The translations under genes and the position numbers were made by a program. From Nonomuraea helvata (GTDB taxonomy: Bacteria > Actinomycetota > Actinomycetes > Streptosporangiales > Streptosporangiaceae), in contig NZ_BAAAXV010000008.1 in assembly GCF_039535785.1 (NCBI RefSeq), positions 310,001-374,000 on the forward strand: a stretch of DNA of 64,000 nt. Reading direction: 5' to 3'. The notes beneath the pieces were generated by a model. It did no database searches. It worked only from the letters and a program-made list of their open reading frames with translations, and had not been told where the DNA came from. Shown piece after piece: positions 1 to 8,535 of the stretch (position 1 is the stretch's first letter; each line of letters begins with the position of its first letter).

Positions 1-1358
1 CGGCCGGCCTCCGGCACCACGTCCAGGCCGCGTTCGAGCCAGTAGCGGCCCTCGGTGAGCGCGCCGGAGAGCAGCCAGTAGCACCACATCGCCGAGGCGG
101 TCTCCAGCCCGGCGGAGGCCAGCGGCGGCTCGCTCAGGCACGTCTCGAGGGCCCCGCGTACGTTCGGCAGCTCCTGCCGCAGCACCCGGTACCGCTCCAG
201 CTGGTCGGGGACCAGCTGGTCGATCCGGTGCGCCTCCGCCAGTTCCCGGTAATGGCCGACGAAACGCCCGCGCATCAGCCGCCGCTCGGAGGGCGTCAGC
301 TGTTCGGAGCCGTACGCGCGCAGGCTCTCCGGCATGCGGAAGCCGCTCTCGTCCCGGGCCAGGACCGACTTGTCCACCAGCCCGGCCAGGAGGTCGAGCA
401 CCTCGAGCCGCTCGATGCCCGCGCCGGAGCAGACGTCCTCGGCGGTGTCCAGATCGGCCCCGCCGGGGAACATCGACAGCCGCGCCCACAGCCGCTGCTC
501 CTCGGCCGAGCAGAGCTGGTAGCTCCAGTCCATGGTCGCGCGCAGCGTCTGGTGGCGCGGCAACGCGGTGGGGGCGCCGGTGGCCAGCACGTCGAAGCGC
601 TTGTCCAGCTCGTCCGCCAGCCGCTCCAGCGACAGGGTACGCAGCCGCGCCGCGGCCAGCTCGATCGCCAGCGGAAGCCCCTCGAGGCGCCGCACCAGCC
701 GCACCACGCGCTCCACGTTTCCCGCGTCCAGCGCGAAGTCCGGCACGACCTTCGCCGCGCGCTCCAGGAACAGGCGGACCGCGGCGTGCCGGGCGACCTC
801 CCGGACGGTGCGGCCGGTGCCCGGCGCCTCCAGCCGGTCGTCCGGGGCGCGGCCGGTCTCCGGGGCCATGGGGCCGGGACCGGGGCCGGGAACGGGCAGC
901 GGCGGGACCTTCAGCACCTGCTCGCCGTACACGCCCAGGCTCTGCCTGCTGGTCACCAGGACCTGCACATGGGGCGCGGTCCGCAGCAGCCGGTCCACGA
1001 AGCGGGCGCAGACCTCGCCCATGTGCTCGCAGCTGTCCAGGACCAGCAGCATGCGCTTGGCCGACAGGAAGTCCACCAGCACGCCCGTGAGGTCGGGGCT
1101 CGCGTCCTGCAGGCCCAGGGCCGCGGCGACCGCGGGCTCCAGCAGGTCGCCGGTCTCCAGGGGGCCGAGCTCGACCACCTCGACGCCGTCCCGGTACTTG
1201 TCCCGCAGGAGCTCGGCCATCCTGAACGCCAGCCGGGTCTTGCCGACCCCGCCCGTGCCGGTCAAGGTGAGCAGCCGCGCCTTCGACAGCGCCTTTCGCG
1301 CCACGGACAGCTCGTGTGTCCGCCCGACAAACGTTGATTTATCCATCAAAAGCGTCAT
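1..1358 (-). CDS. NB-ARC/LuxR-type ATPase transcriptional regulator, C-terminus beyond window
   Basis: About 452 residues are visible and the frame is open at the window edge, so the C-terminus is missing. Near the N-terminus a phrase of the type STFVGR-x-EL leads into a Walker A loop (GTGGVGKT, residues 34-41). A Walker B strand (LLVLDSCEH) and the LPLAIELAAARL sensor motif of STAND/NB-ARC ATPases follow. Proteins with this start are typically large actinobacterial regulators with tetratricopeptide repeats and often a C-terminal LuxR helix-turn-helix; those parts would lie outside. The start is the ATG at 1358, and a second ATG lies four codons in. No strong ribosome-binding site is seen at either. 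The target is unknown. Confidence 0.85.
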   Translation of the reverse strand, partial: MTLLMDKSTFVGRTHELSVARKALSKARLLTLTGTGGVGKTRLAFRMAELLRDKYRDGVEVVELGPLETGDLLEPAVAAALGLQDASPDLTGVLVDFLSAKRMLLVLDSCEHMGEVCARFVDRLLRTAPHVQVLVTSRQSLGVYGEQVLKVPPLPVPGPGPGPMAPETGRAPDDRLEAPGTGRTVREVARHAAVRLFLERAAKVVPDFALDAGNVERVVRLVRRLEGLPLAIELAAARLRTLSLERLADELDKRFDVLATGAPTALPRHQTLRATMDWSYQLCSAEEQRLWARLSMFPGGADLDTAEDVCSGAGIERLEVLDLLAGLVDKSVLARDESGFRMPESLRAYGSEQLTPSERRLMRGRFVGHYRELAEAHRIDQLVPDQLERYRVLRQELPNVRGALETCLSEPPLASAGLETASAMWCYWLLSGALTEGRYWLERGLDVVPEAG

Positions 1359-1653
1359 AAGGAGCCCCCGGAAAGGCGATCCCCCTGGTCGCCGGCCCAG
1401 GCCGCGGGTCGAACCCGAGCGTGCACAGCATTCACCACCCAGGTTATTCCGTGGACCGTGATCCGGCTTGCCGCCGCTGCCCCTCCGGGCGGCGGCCGAG
1501 GACCCGGCCGGCAGCCGAGCGATCGCCGCCTAGAGACCGGTATCTATCAACTGGCCCGAATATCTTGTCGAACCCCTAGAGTGCGGCCTAGTCTCTGGGA
1601 GACAACGTTTTCTATCTCTCCGGCCGAAGGCAACACCTCCCGAGGAGAGGTTC
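1359..1653. other. Intergenic region between divergent genes
   Basis: This 295-bp gap separates the leftward regulator from the rightward secreted lyase and must hold both promoters. A short inverted repeat GTCTC-TGG-GAGAC lies at 1591-1603, about 50 bp before the lyase start, and could be an operator. A GAGGAGAGG ribosome-binding site precedes the ATG at 1654. No RNA gene or further coding sequence was recognised. Confidence 0.4.
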
Positions 1654-3315
1654 ATGTCCCCACGCGATCCCCTCGTCAGCCGCCGTACCGCGCTCAAGAC
1701 CGCGTTCGACACCGTGCTCGCCGCCGGCGCGGGCGCGGCCGTGCTCGCCCGCGCCGAACCCGCCGCCGCTGCCGGCCACCCCGGTCTGCTGCACACCCAG
1801 GCCGACTTCGACCGCATGCGGTCCATGGTCAACGCCGGAGCCCAGCCCTGGAAGGCAGGCTGGGACAGGCTCGTGGCCAACTCCCACTCCCAGAGCACCT
1901 GGACGCCCAACCCGCAGGCGACGATCATCCGCGGCGGCGACGGGCAGAACTACGGCATCCTCTACAACGACATCCACGCCGCCTACCAGAACGCGCTGCG
2001 CTGGAAGGTCAGCGGCAGCACCGCGCACGGCGACAAGGCACGTGACATCCTCAACGTCTGGTCAGGCACGCTCACCACGGTCGCCGGCAACGCCGACCGG
2101 TTCCTCGCCGCGGGCATCTACGGTTACCAGTTCGCCAACGTCGGCGAGATCATGCGCGGTTACGGCGGATTCGACCTGGCCCGCTTCCAGCGGATGATGC
2201 TCAACGTCTTCCTCCCGCTCAACGAGAGCTTCCTCACCAACCACAACGACGCCTGCATCACCAACTACTGGGCCAACTGGGATCTGTGCACCATGAACTC
2301 GATCCTGGCCATCGGCGTGCTCTGCGACCGCCAGGACCTCATCGACCGGGCCGTCACGTACTTCAAGACCGGCGCGGGCAACGGCTCGATCATGCACGCC
2401 ATCCCGTTCGTGCACAGCGGCGGGCTCGCGCAGTGGCAGGAGAGCGGGCGCGACCAGGGCCACACCATGATGGGCGTCGGCCAGATGGGCGCCTTCTGCG
2501 AGATGGCCTGGAACCAGGGCATCGACCTGTACGGTTACGACGGCAACCGGTTCGCCAAGGCGTGCGAGTACATCGCCAAGTACAACCTGGGCGAGGACGT
2601 CCCGTTCACCGCCTACACCTGGGGCACCGGCCAGAACTGCGCCCAGCAGACGCAGACCGTGATCTCCTCGGCGAGCCGCGGCGAGGTGCGCCCCGTCTGG
2701 GAGACCGTCTACCACCACTACGCGATCAGGCGCGGCCTGCCCATGCCGTACTCGGCCGCGTTCGTCGCCCAGGTGCGGCCGGAGGGCGGCGGCGGTGACT
2801 ACGGGCCCAACAGCGGCGGCTTCGACCAGCTCGGCTTCGGCACGCTCACGCACGCCAGGGTCCCCGGCACCGCCACCCTCCCGACGGGGACGACCAGGTC
2901 GCTGCGCTCGGTGAACTACCCCGCCCGCTACATCAGGCACCAGAACAACCTCGGCTACCTGCACGAGGTGAGCGCCTCCAGCGACGCCCAGACGCGGCAG
3001 GACGCCACGTTCACGATCGTGGCGGGCCTCGCCGCGCCGAACGGCTACTCCCTGCGCGCCGCCAACGGGCAGTATCTGCGCCACTCCGGATGGCGGGTGC
3101 GACTGGCCGCCGACGACGGGACGGCGCTGTTCAAGGCCGACGCCACCTTCTACGCCGTCCCCGGCACCGCGAGCGGCTCGGTGCGGCTCGAATCGAGCAA
3201 CTATCCCGGCCGCTTCCTGCGGCACCGCAACTACGAGCTCTGGGTGGACGCCTACGACGGCACCGCCGGGTTCCGCGACGACAGCTCCTTCACGGCCGTC
3301 ACCGCGTGGGCCTGA
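1654..3315 (+). CDS. Secreted alginate-lyase-family protein with C-terminal AbfB carbohydrate-binding domain
   Basis: A 553-aa exported protein. The N-terminus has a twin-arginine motif (SRRTALKT, residues 9-16), a hydrophobic stretch and an Ala-rich cleavage region near residue 40. Residues about 45-350 resemble the alpha-helical alginate lyase superfamily (PL5-like), with the conserved NHNDACITNYWANWD stretch near 205-220. Residues about 405-553 look like an AbfB beta-trefoil (CBM42-like), with repeats of the type RSVNYPARYIRHQNN, RAANGQYLRHSG and ESSNYPGRFLRHRN. AbfB modules bind arabinofuranose side chains, so the substrate may be a plant or microbial uronate/arabinose polysaccharide rather than alginate. 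A strong ribosome-binding site (GAGGAGAGG) supports the start. It stands alone, convergent with the next gene. Confidence 0.85.
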   Translation: MSPRDPLVSRRTALKTAFDTVLAAGAGAAVLARAEPAAAAGHPGLLHTQADFDRMRSMVNAGAQPWKAGWDRLVANSHSQSTWTPNPQATIIRGGDGQNYGILYNDIHAAYQNALRWKVSGSTAHGDKARDILNVWSGTLTTVAGNADRFLAAGIYGYQFANVGEIMRGYGGFDLARFQRMMLNVFLPLNESFLTNHNDACITNYWANWDLCTMNSILAIGVLCDRQDLIDRAVTYFKTGAGNGSIMHAIPFVHSGGLAQWQESGRDQGHTMMGVGQMGAFCEMAWNQGIDLYGYDGNRFAKACEYIAKYNLGEDVPFTAYTWGTGQNCAQQTQTVISSASRGEVRPVWETVYHHYAIRRGLPMPYSAAFVAQVRPEGGGGDYGPNSGGFDQLGFGTLTHARVPGTATLPTGTTRSLRSVNYPARYIRHQNNLGYLHEVSASSDAQTRQDATFTIVAGLAAPNGYSLRAANGQYLRHSGWRVRLAADDGTALFKADATFYAVPGTASGSVRLESSNYPGRFLRHRNYELWVDAYDGTAGFRDDSSFTAVTAWA

Positions 3316-3344
3316 ACTCCGCGACGGACCGGCGCGGGAAAGAT

Positions 3345-4271
3345 TTAGAAAGTCCAGAACTGCCGGGCGTTCTCCTTGGTCGCCACTTTGACCGGGATCG
3401 CCACCGACTTGGCGATGATCTGGCCCCTCGCCGCCTTGATGGCGCTGTCCACCGCCTGCCAGCCCAGCAGCCGCGGCTGCTGGGCGACCGTGGCGGTCAG
3501 CGTGCCCGCCTGCACCGCCTTGATGCCGTCCGGCGTGCCGTCGAAGCCGACCACCTTGACCTGCTGCCCCGCCTTCGGCCCCAGGGCCTGGGCCGCGCCC
3601 AGCGCCATCTCGTCGTTCTCCGCGAACACCCCCGTGACGTCGGGATGACTCCGGATCAGGCTCGCCATGGCCTGCCGGCCCTTCCCCCTGTGGAAATCGG
3701 CCCGCTGCTTGGCGACGACTTTGATGTCCGGGTACGCGGCGATGCCCTCGGCGAAACCCCGGCTGCGGTCGAAGGAGGCGGAGGTGCCGGCCGTGCCCTC
3801 GAGCACGACCACCTCGCCCTTTCCGCCGAGCTGCTTGGCCAGCTCCTGGGCGCCCAGCTTGCCGCCGGTCACGTTGTCGGAGGTCAGGGTCTCGGCGACC
3901 TCGGCGCCGTTGACCGTGCGGTCGGCCGCGATCACGGGGATGCTGAGCTGGGTGGCGGCCTTGACCGCCGGGCCGACCGCCTTGGAGTCGACCGGGTTGA
4001 TGATGATCGCCTTCATCTTCTGGCCGGTGAAGCCCTTGATCTGGTCAGCCTGCTGGGCGGTGTCGTTGTGCGCGTCGGTGACGGTCAGCTTGACCCCGAA
4101 GTTCTGGGCAGCCGCCTCCGCGCCGTCCCGGAACTGAACGAAATAGGGGTTGTTCAGCGTCGACACGGCCATACCGATATGGAGGTCTCCCGAAGGCTCA
4201 CGGCCGGCGGACGAACCGCAGGCGGCGAGGCCGAACGCGGCACCGACTATGAGAGTCGCGAGAATTCGCAT
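3345..4271 (-). CDS. Orphan RbsB-like sugar ABC transporter substrate-binding lipoprotein
   Basis: A 308-aa type I periplasmic binding protein of the ribose/galactose class. The N-terminus is a lipoprotein signal with lipobox LAAC (Cys18). Family landmarks include STLNNPYFVQF, IIINPVDSKAV, DRTVNGAEV, FAENDEMALGAAQAL and VVGFDGTPDGIKAV, which line the sugar cleft in RbsB-type proteins. An AAGAAAGA ribosome-binding site precedes the ATG. No ABC ATPase or permease gene is adjacent, although such proteins are normally the last gene of rbsA-rbsC-rbsB operons. The upstream DNA instead holds a truncated amidase, which suggests that a deletion removed the transporter genes. The binding protein itself looks intact; whether it is still expressed or serves another transporter is unknown. 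Confidence 0.85.
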   Translation of the reverse strand: MRILATLIVGAAFGLAACGSSAGREPSGDLHIGMAVSTLNNPYFVQFRDGAEAAAQNFGVKLTVTDAHNDTAQQADQIKGFTGQKMKAIIINPVDSKAVGPAVKAATQLSIPVIAADRTVNGAEVAETLTSDNVTGGKLGAQELAKQLGGKGEVVVLEGTAGTSASFDRSRGFAEGIAAYPDIKVVAKQRADFHRGKGRQAMASLIRSHPDVTGVFAENDEMALGAAQALGPKAGQQVKVVGFDGTPDGIKAVQAGTLTATVAQQPRLLGWQAVDSAIKAARGQIIAKSVAIPVKVATKENARQFWTF

Positions 4272-4654
4272 GATCTTTCTTCTTGTTGGTTCCTGCCCTG
4301 CGCCGCAGGGTGCCGACGAGGGCCGCGGTCGCGCCGGTGTCGTAGCCGGCCGCCTGATGCTCCGCCGAGGCCAGACGGGTGGCCGGTACGAGCCGGCCCG
4401 CCGCGAAACCGCTGACCAGAGTGTATGTGATGGGTCTCACGCCTGCCGAACGCACGCAGCACGAGGGCGTCGGCGTGGCGGGGGCGTCGTCGGGCCAGGG
4501 TCCCGTCGGGGTCCACCAGGACGAACGCGTTCACCGCGGGGTCGGCGGCGGCGATGGCGTCGAGGGCGGCGCGGGCCGCCTCCACCGGGGACACGCCGCC
4601 GTCACGGTAGCCGGCGAGGAGCTCGGCGGCGGTCAGCCGGGCCAGATCGTCCAC
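4272..4654 (-). pseudogene. Truncated amidase gene, 5' fragment joined to unrelated sequence
   Basis: A GTG at 4654, preceded by AGGGGA, opens a frame whose first ~54 residues are a textbook amidase-signature-family N-terminus (VDDLARLTAAELLAGYRDG, then SPVEAARAALDAIAA and NAFVLVDPDG). After about 4493 the homology stops abruptly. The frame continues as arginine-rich, low-quality sequence and runs into the start of the binding-protein gene. The catalytic Ser-Ser-Lys part is absent. A different frame over 4290-4455 reads more naturally (GFAAGRLVPATRLASAEH and on) and may be the tail of another lost gene, which I cannot identify. The simplest reading is a deletion junction near 4490 between an amidase gene, commonly found beside D-2-hydroxyacid dehydrogenases, and a sugar transporter operon. 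Confidence 0.65.
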
Positions 4655-4665
4655 GTGCGTCCCCT

Positions 4666-4710
4666 CAGCTTCGGTCTCCTCGGCTTCGGTCTCCTCGGCT
4701 TCGGTCTCCT
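4666..4710. repeat. Three tandem copies of a 15-bp unit
   Basis: The unit CGGCTTCGGTCTCCT occurs three times in a row; the first copy has CA in place of CG at its start. The array lies between the stop codon of the dehydrogenase and the start of the truncated amidase, just before the deletion junction. Slippage is the likely origin. Confidence 0.8.
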
Positions 4711-5699
4711 CAGTGCGGCGCGGACGGTACGAAGCCGAGGCGCTTGTCGACGACGTTCATCAGGGGTTTGCCGTCGAGCCAGCGCAGGGCGTTCTCCGTG
4801 AACTGGCGTGCGAGCGCGCCGGGCCAGCCGGCCGCGTCCCCGGCCATGTGCGCGGACACCACCACGCCGGGCGTCCCCCACAGCGGGTGGTCGTGCGGGA
4901 GCGGCTCGGTGTCGAACACGTCCAGGGTCGCGCCCGCGATCCGCCCGGCCGACAGGGCCGCGACCAGGTCAGCCTCGACGACGCAGGGGCCGCGGCCGAC
5001 GTTGACCAGGTGGGCGGACGGCTTCATCGCGGCCAGGACCTCGGCGTCGACCAGCCCGCGGGTCTCCTCGGTCAGGGGCGTGACCAGGACCACGTGATCG
5101 GCCCACCCGACGTGGGCCGCGAGGTCGCCGCTCGGGACGACGGCGCCGAAGTCGGGGTCGTCGGCTCGTGCCGTACGGCCGGCGCCCCGGACGCGCATGC
5201 CGACGGCGCGCAGCAGCCGGGCGGTCTCCCGCCCGATGGCGCCGGTGCCCACGATCAGCGCGGTGCTGTCCGCCACCGTCAGGGTCTCGCGATGCCGCCA
5301 GGTACGCGCGAGCTGCAGATCATGACTGCGATGGACGTCCTTGGCGAAGGCGAGCACCGAGCCGAGCACGAACTCGGCGATGGGCCGGTCGAAGACGCCC
5401 CTGGCATTGGTGACCACGACGTCGGAGCCGACGAGCGCGTCGAACAGCAGCCGGTCCACGCCGGCCGCCGCCACGTGGATCCAGCGCAGCGCGCACGCCC
5501 GGTCCCACACCTCGCGCACAGCGGTGGAGAAGCAGTCCCACAGGAGCAGCGCGTGCGCCCCCTCGATCGCCGCCGGCAGGCCCGCGTGATCGCAGTAGCG
5601 GACGGTCACCCGCTCCTCCACGGCCGCCATGTGCGGGGGACGGCTGTCCGCCCCGCCGCAGAGCACGGTGATGACGGGACGGTGGGCGGGTCCCGCCAC
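4710..5699 (-). CDS. D-2-hydroxyacid dehydrogenase
   Basis: A 329-aa NAD(P)-dependent oxidoreductase of the phosphoglycerate/formate dehydrogenase superfamily, expected to interconvert 2-keto acids and D-2-hydroxy acids. The Rossmann motif is GTGAIGRETARLL. The later conserved segments are LVTPLTEETRGLVD, NVGRGPCVVEADL (catalytic Arg region), TLDVFDTEPLP (Glu) and the C-terminal catalytic His in VVSAHMAGD. I chose the GTG at 5699 because GGGAGG lies 7 nt ahead of it. An upstream ATG at 5777 would add a proline/arginine-rich stretch with no family match. It was probably co-transcribed with the amidase that is now truncated downstream. The substrate cannot be told from sequence. Confidence 0.85.
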   Translation of the reverse strand: MAGPAHRPVITVLCGGADSRPPHMAAVEERVTVRYCDHAGLPAAIEGAHALLLWDCFSTAVREVWDRACALRWIHVAAAGVDRLLFDALVGSDVVVTNARGVFDRPIAEFVLGSVLAFAKDVHRSHDLQLARTWRHRETLTVADSTALIVGTGAIGRETARLLRAVGMRVRGAGRTARADDPDFGAVVPSGDLAAHVGWADHVVLVTPLTEETRGLVDAEVLAAMKPSAHLVNVGRGPCVVEADLVAALSAGRIAGATLDVFDTEPLPHDHPLWGTPGVVVSAHMAGDAAGWPGALARQFTENALRWLDGKPLMNVVDKRLGFVPSAPH

Positions 5700-5824
5700 A
5701 GGCGCCTCCCGGTCGTTCGCGGTCTTCCGGCGGCCCGGGCCGGACGGGACCGCCCGGCCACCTGAGCCGCCGACCAACGTAGGAACGCCGGACCGGGGAT
5801 GTCAACAATCCTCGATCTCTCGGT

Positions 5825-7471
5825 TCAGGAGATCGGGACGTCGGGGACGGTGCCGAGGCCCTCCGCCTCCAGGGTGATCGACCGCGCCGAGTCGGCGGGG
5901 GCGGGGAAGTAGACGTAGCTCCTGTTGACCTCGCCCTTCTCCAGGGTCAGCACGGAGTTCTCGACGAACTCGGTGCTCATCTTCAGCGGCAGGTACCGCG
6001 CCTGCGTCGCCGGGTCGATCAGGCTGATCGTGCCGTAGTCCGAACCGGAGGAGAACGCGTGCGACCCGCCGCTGAACGGCCCCGGCACCGGGATGAACAT
6101 CTCCGAGCTCTCCAGCACGACGTCGAAGGCCGCCACCAGGTAGGCGCCGTCGCGGTAGAACGGGTGAACGTCCACCCGCAGCCGGTCGCTGAAGTGCTTC
6201 ACGCTCAGCGAGCCCACCACCGGACCCGCGTCGGCGCGGAACGGGGCGGGTCCGCGCACCGAGCCGCGCACCTTGTCCACCGGCGGTCCGGTCGTGGTGG
6301 TCGTGCCGGGCAGGTCCTGCTTGATCTGGTAGGAGATCTCGACGCGGCGGTTGCGGGCGCGGCCCTCGGGGTTGTCGCTGCCGTCCTGCTTGGTGTTGTC
6401 GGCGATCGGCTCGCTCTCGCCCTTGCCCGTGGCCTTGTAGACGTACGCGTCGCCGAGCTTGCCTGCGAGGTACCCGCGTACCGCCTCCGCCCGCTTCACC
6501 GAGAGGTTCTGGTTGTAGGCGGGCTCGCCCTTGCTGTCGGTGTGCCCCTCGATGAGGATCGGCGGCTTGGCCGGGTCGGCCCGCACGCGGGTCTCCTCGA
6601 CCACCTCGTCCAGCACGGAGGCGGCCTTGTCCGACAGATCCGCCTTGTCGAAGCGGAACAGCACGTCCGTGCGCAGCCCGATCGTCTCCTGGGCGCCCTG
6701 CTGCTCCGTCGTCCTCTGCGGGGTCTCGATCAGCTCGTGCACGTCGGAGACCCCCGACCAGATCTTGCCCGACGGCGGCACCACGGGCCACTGGAACGTC
6801 GAGCCGGCAGCGGGTGTGTCCGTCTCGTCGCGCTGCCTGGCGACGGGCGGGGCGGCGCCGTCGGTGACCGGCACGCCGGTGAACGGGGCCATGGCCATGT
6901 CCGGCACGATCGAGACCTGCCGGACCCCGGCCGGCAGCGGCGGGAAGTACACCTCGACGGGGTAACGCACGCCGGCACGGAAGTCGTCGGGATAGTTCTC
7001 CGTGGTGGGCGTGCCGTGACGGGTGCCGAACGCCCTGCCCTCGGCGTCGTACTCCCGCAGCGTGAAGTAGACCTTCCTGCCGACCGGGTCGAACAGCCGG
7101 AACTTGCCGAAGCTCACGCTCTGCGTAGGTAACCCGTCGTAGCCGAAGTCGCCGCTGGAGCCGCCCTCGCCGGTGGCCGTGATCTCCATCTTGAGCACGG
7201 TGAGGTCGCTGCCGCGCTCGAGCGCCTTGACCTCCACCTTGAACGGGTTCGAGCCGTGCAGGCCCACCAGCCCTTCCCGGACGAGGGTTCCGGCAGGGGC
7301 CGCGCTCGCCGACGGCGACCTGGCCGCGGACGGCGACCCGGTCACGGAGGGCGAGGCAGGCGGGGGCGTCGTCGCAGGCGCAGTCCGATTCCCGGTGGTC
7401 GGCGAGTGAGCTCCGCACGCGCAGAGCACCGCGGCGGCGAGCAGGAGGACCGTCGTTCGGGTGGTACGCAT
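5825..7471 (-). CDS. Lipoprotein with internal OmpA-like domain between two related beta-sandwich domains
   Basis: A 548-aa predicted lipoprotein with lipobox LCAC (Cys19), followed by a Pro/Ser/Thr/Ala linker to about residue 60. Residues about 265-382 form an OmpA C-terminal domain, with VLFRFDKADLS, the EGHTDSKGE motif, NLSVKRAEAVRGYL and ARNRRVEI, the features that bind peptidoglycan diaminopimelate. The flanking regions (about 62-205 and 400-548) look related to each other: each has a FRLFDPVGRKVYFTL-like strand pair (C-terminal version ISLIDPATQARYLPL) and ends in VYFPPLPAGVRQVSIVPD or VYFPAPADSARSITLEAE. ATG 7471 is preferred because GGAGA lies about 9 nt upstream; an ATG nine codons earlier lacks this. 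A wall-anchoring role is an inference. Confidence 0.8.
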   Translation of the reverse strand: MRTTRTTVLLLAAAVLCACGAHSPTTGNRTAPATTPPPASPSVTGSPSAARSPSASAAPAGTLVREGLVGLHGSNPFKVEVKALERGSDLTVLKMEITATGEGGSSGDFGYDGLPTQSVSFGKFRLFDPVGRKVYFTLREYDAEGRAFGTRHGTPTTENYPDDFRAGVRYPVEVYFPPLPAGVRQVSIVPDMAMAPFTGVPVTDGAAPPVARQRDETDTPAAGSTFQWPVVPPSGKIWSGVSDVHELIETPQRTTEQQGAQETIGLRTDVLFRFDKADLSDKAASVLDEVVEETRVRADPAKPPILIEGHTDSKGEPAYNQNLSVKRAEAVRGYLAGKLGDAYVYKATGKGESEPIADNTKQDGSDNPEGRARNRRVEISYQIKQDLPGTTTTTGPPVDKVRGSVRGPAPFRADAGPVVGSLSVKHFSDRLRVDVHPFYRDGAYLVAAFDVVLESSEMFIPVPGPFSGGSHAFSSGSDYGTISLIDPATQARYLPLKMSTEFVENSVLTLEKGEVNRSYVYFPAPADSARSITLEAEGLGTVPDVPIS

Positions 7472-7590
7472 CGACACAAATCTCCGCGAGGCGATCAAGA
7501 TCGGTCAGGTGTAGGAATTAGACGCAGGGCCTCACGTTCTTGTTCGCCTCATTTGACCTGCGGACGTCGCGATTCCCGGCCGGACATGGC

Positions 7591-7632
7591 GAGAGCACGG
7601 TCGCCGGGTCCTCGCCTGGCGATCGTGCTCTC
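7591..7632 (-). terminator. Probable terminator after the fasciclin gene
   Basis: GAGAGCACGGTCGCC (7591-7605) and GGCGATCGTGCTCTC (7618-7632) pair over 15 positions with one wobble, around a 12-nt loop. On the minus strand the hairpin lies 24 nt after the stop codon at 7657. No U-tract is evident, as is common in actinomycetes. Confidence 0.75.
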
Positions 7633-7656
7633 CGTCCGGGCCGGGGCCCGTGTCCC

Positions 7657-8310
7657 TCACTGGGGCATCAGGACCTTGTCGACCACGTAGACGACGGCGT
7701 TGCTCGTGTGGATGCCGCCACAGACGATCTTGGCGCCGTTGATCGTGAGGTTCTCACCGGAACCCTTCACGGTCAGCTCGCCGCCCTGCAGCGTCTTGAG
7801 CGTGGCGCCCGAAAGGTCGGCCGGCTCCTTCTTGCCCTCCACCACGTGGTAGTTGATGGCTTTGACCAGTTTCTCCTTGTCGGCCATGACCTTGTCCCGG
7901 GCCTCCTTCGGGATCGCGTCGAACGCCTTGTTGTCAGGCGCGAAGACCGTGATGTCTTTGGCGGAGTTCAGATTCTCCTCCAGCCCGGCCTTCTTCACCG
8001 CGGCCGAGAACGTGGAGAGCTCGGTGACCTGCGAGAGGGCGGTGGCGACCGGCTTGTCCGCGATGCCGGACAGTTCGCTCTCCATTGCGGAGCAGCCAGG
8101 CCCGGACGGGGTCGCGGTGGCGCCCGGCGACACCTCTCCGGGTGACGGTGAGACCTCGGGCATGGTGGAGGTCTCCTCCGGCGCCGGCGAGGTTTCCGGC
8201 ATGGACGTCTCCGACGGTTCCGGCGTGGGCGTACGAACGTAAGCATGGGCGACGGTGCCGGCGGTGCTGGCGGTCAGCGCCAGCGCCGCCGCGAGAAGCA
8301 CTCGTTTCAC
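7657..8310 (-). CDS. Secreted fasciclin (FAS1) domain protein
   Basis: A 217-aa protein with a Sec signal peptide (about residues 1-23, ending near VAHA), a Pro/Thr/Glu/Ser-rich linker to about residue 70, and one FAS1 domain. FAS1 landmarks are visible: TELSTFSAAVKKAGL, then ITVFAPDNKAF (H1 motif), INYHVVEGK, and the C-terminal GGIHTSNAVVYVVDKVLMP (H2 motif). Such proteins are extracellular adhesion or heme/lipid-interacting modules, and the ligand here is unknown. The GTG at 8310 is preferred over an upstream ATG because GGGGGGA lies directly ahead and the signal peptide starts there. A strong hairpin follows the gene. Confidence 0.9.
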   Translation of the reverse strand: MKRVLLAAALALTASTAGTVAHAYVRTPTPEPSETSMPETSPAPEETSTMPEVSPSPGEVSPGATATPSGPGCSAMESELSGIADKPVATALSQVTELSTFSAAVKKAGLEENLNSAKDITVFAPDNKAFDAIPKEARDKVMADKEKLVKAINYHVVEGKKEPADLSGATLKTLQGGELTVKGSGENLTINGAKIVCGGIHTSNAVVYVVDKVLMPQ

Positions 8311-8474
8311 TGTGATCCCCCCGATTTCGATCGGTCCCGGGCTCGCGCCTGGGTCCTTCTCCAGTTTCGGGGGCCGTTGAGAACACACAAGTTACATTTC
8401 GCCTAAGACGGCACAAAAGTGATATGTCACAACTTTGCGCACCAAACGGTGTGGCCCGCGGCCCGTGCCCCGGG

Positions 8475-8513
8475 GACGGGCTCTGTTCGCGCTGCGACCG
8501 CCCAGAGCCCGTC
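8475..8513 (-). terminator. Probable terminator after the I36-type inhibitor gene
   Basis: A perfect 11-bp stem, GACGGGCTCTG (8475-8485) with CAGAGCCCGTC (8503-8513), encloses a 17-nt loop. On the minus strand it begins 22 nt after the stop codon at 8536. Confidence 0.75.
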
Positions 8514-8535
8514 GTCTCACTCGGCGTCCGGCGAT

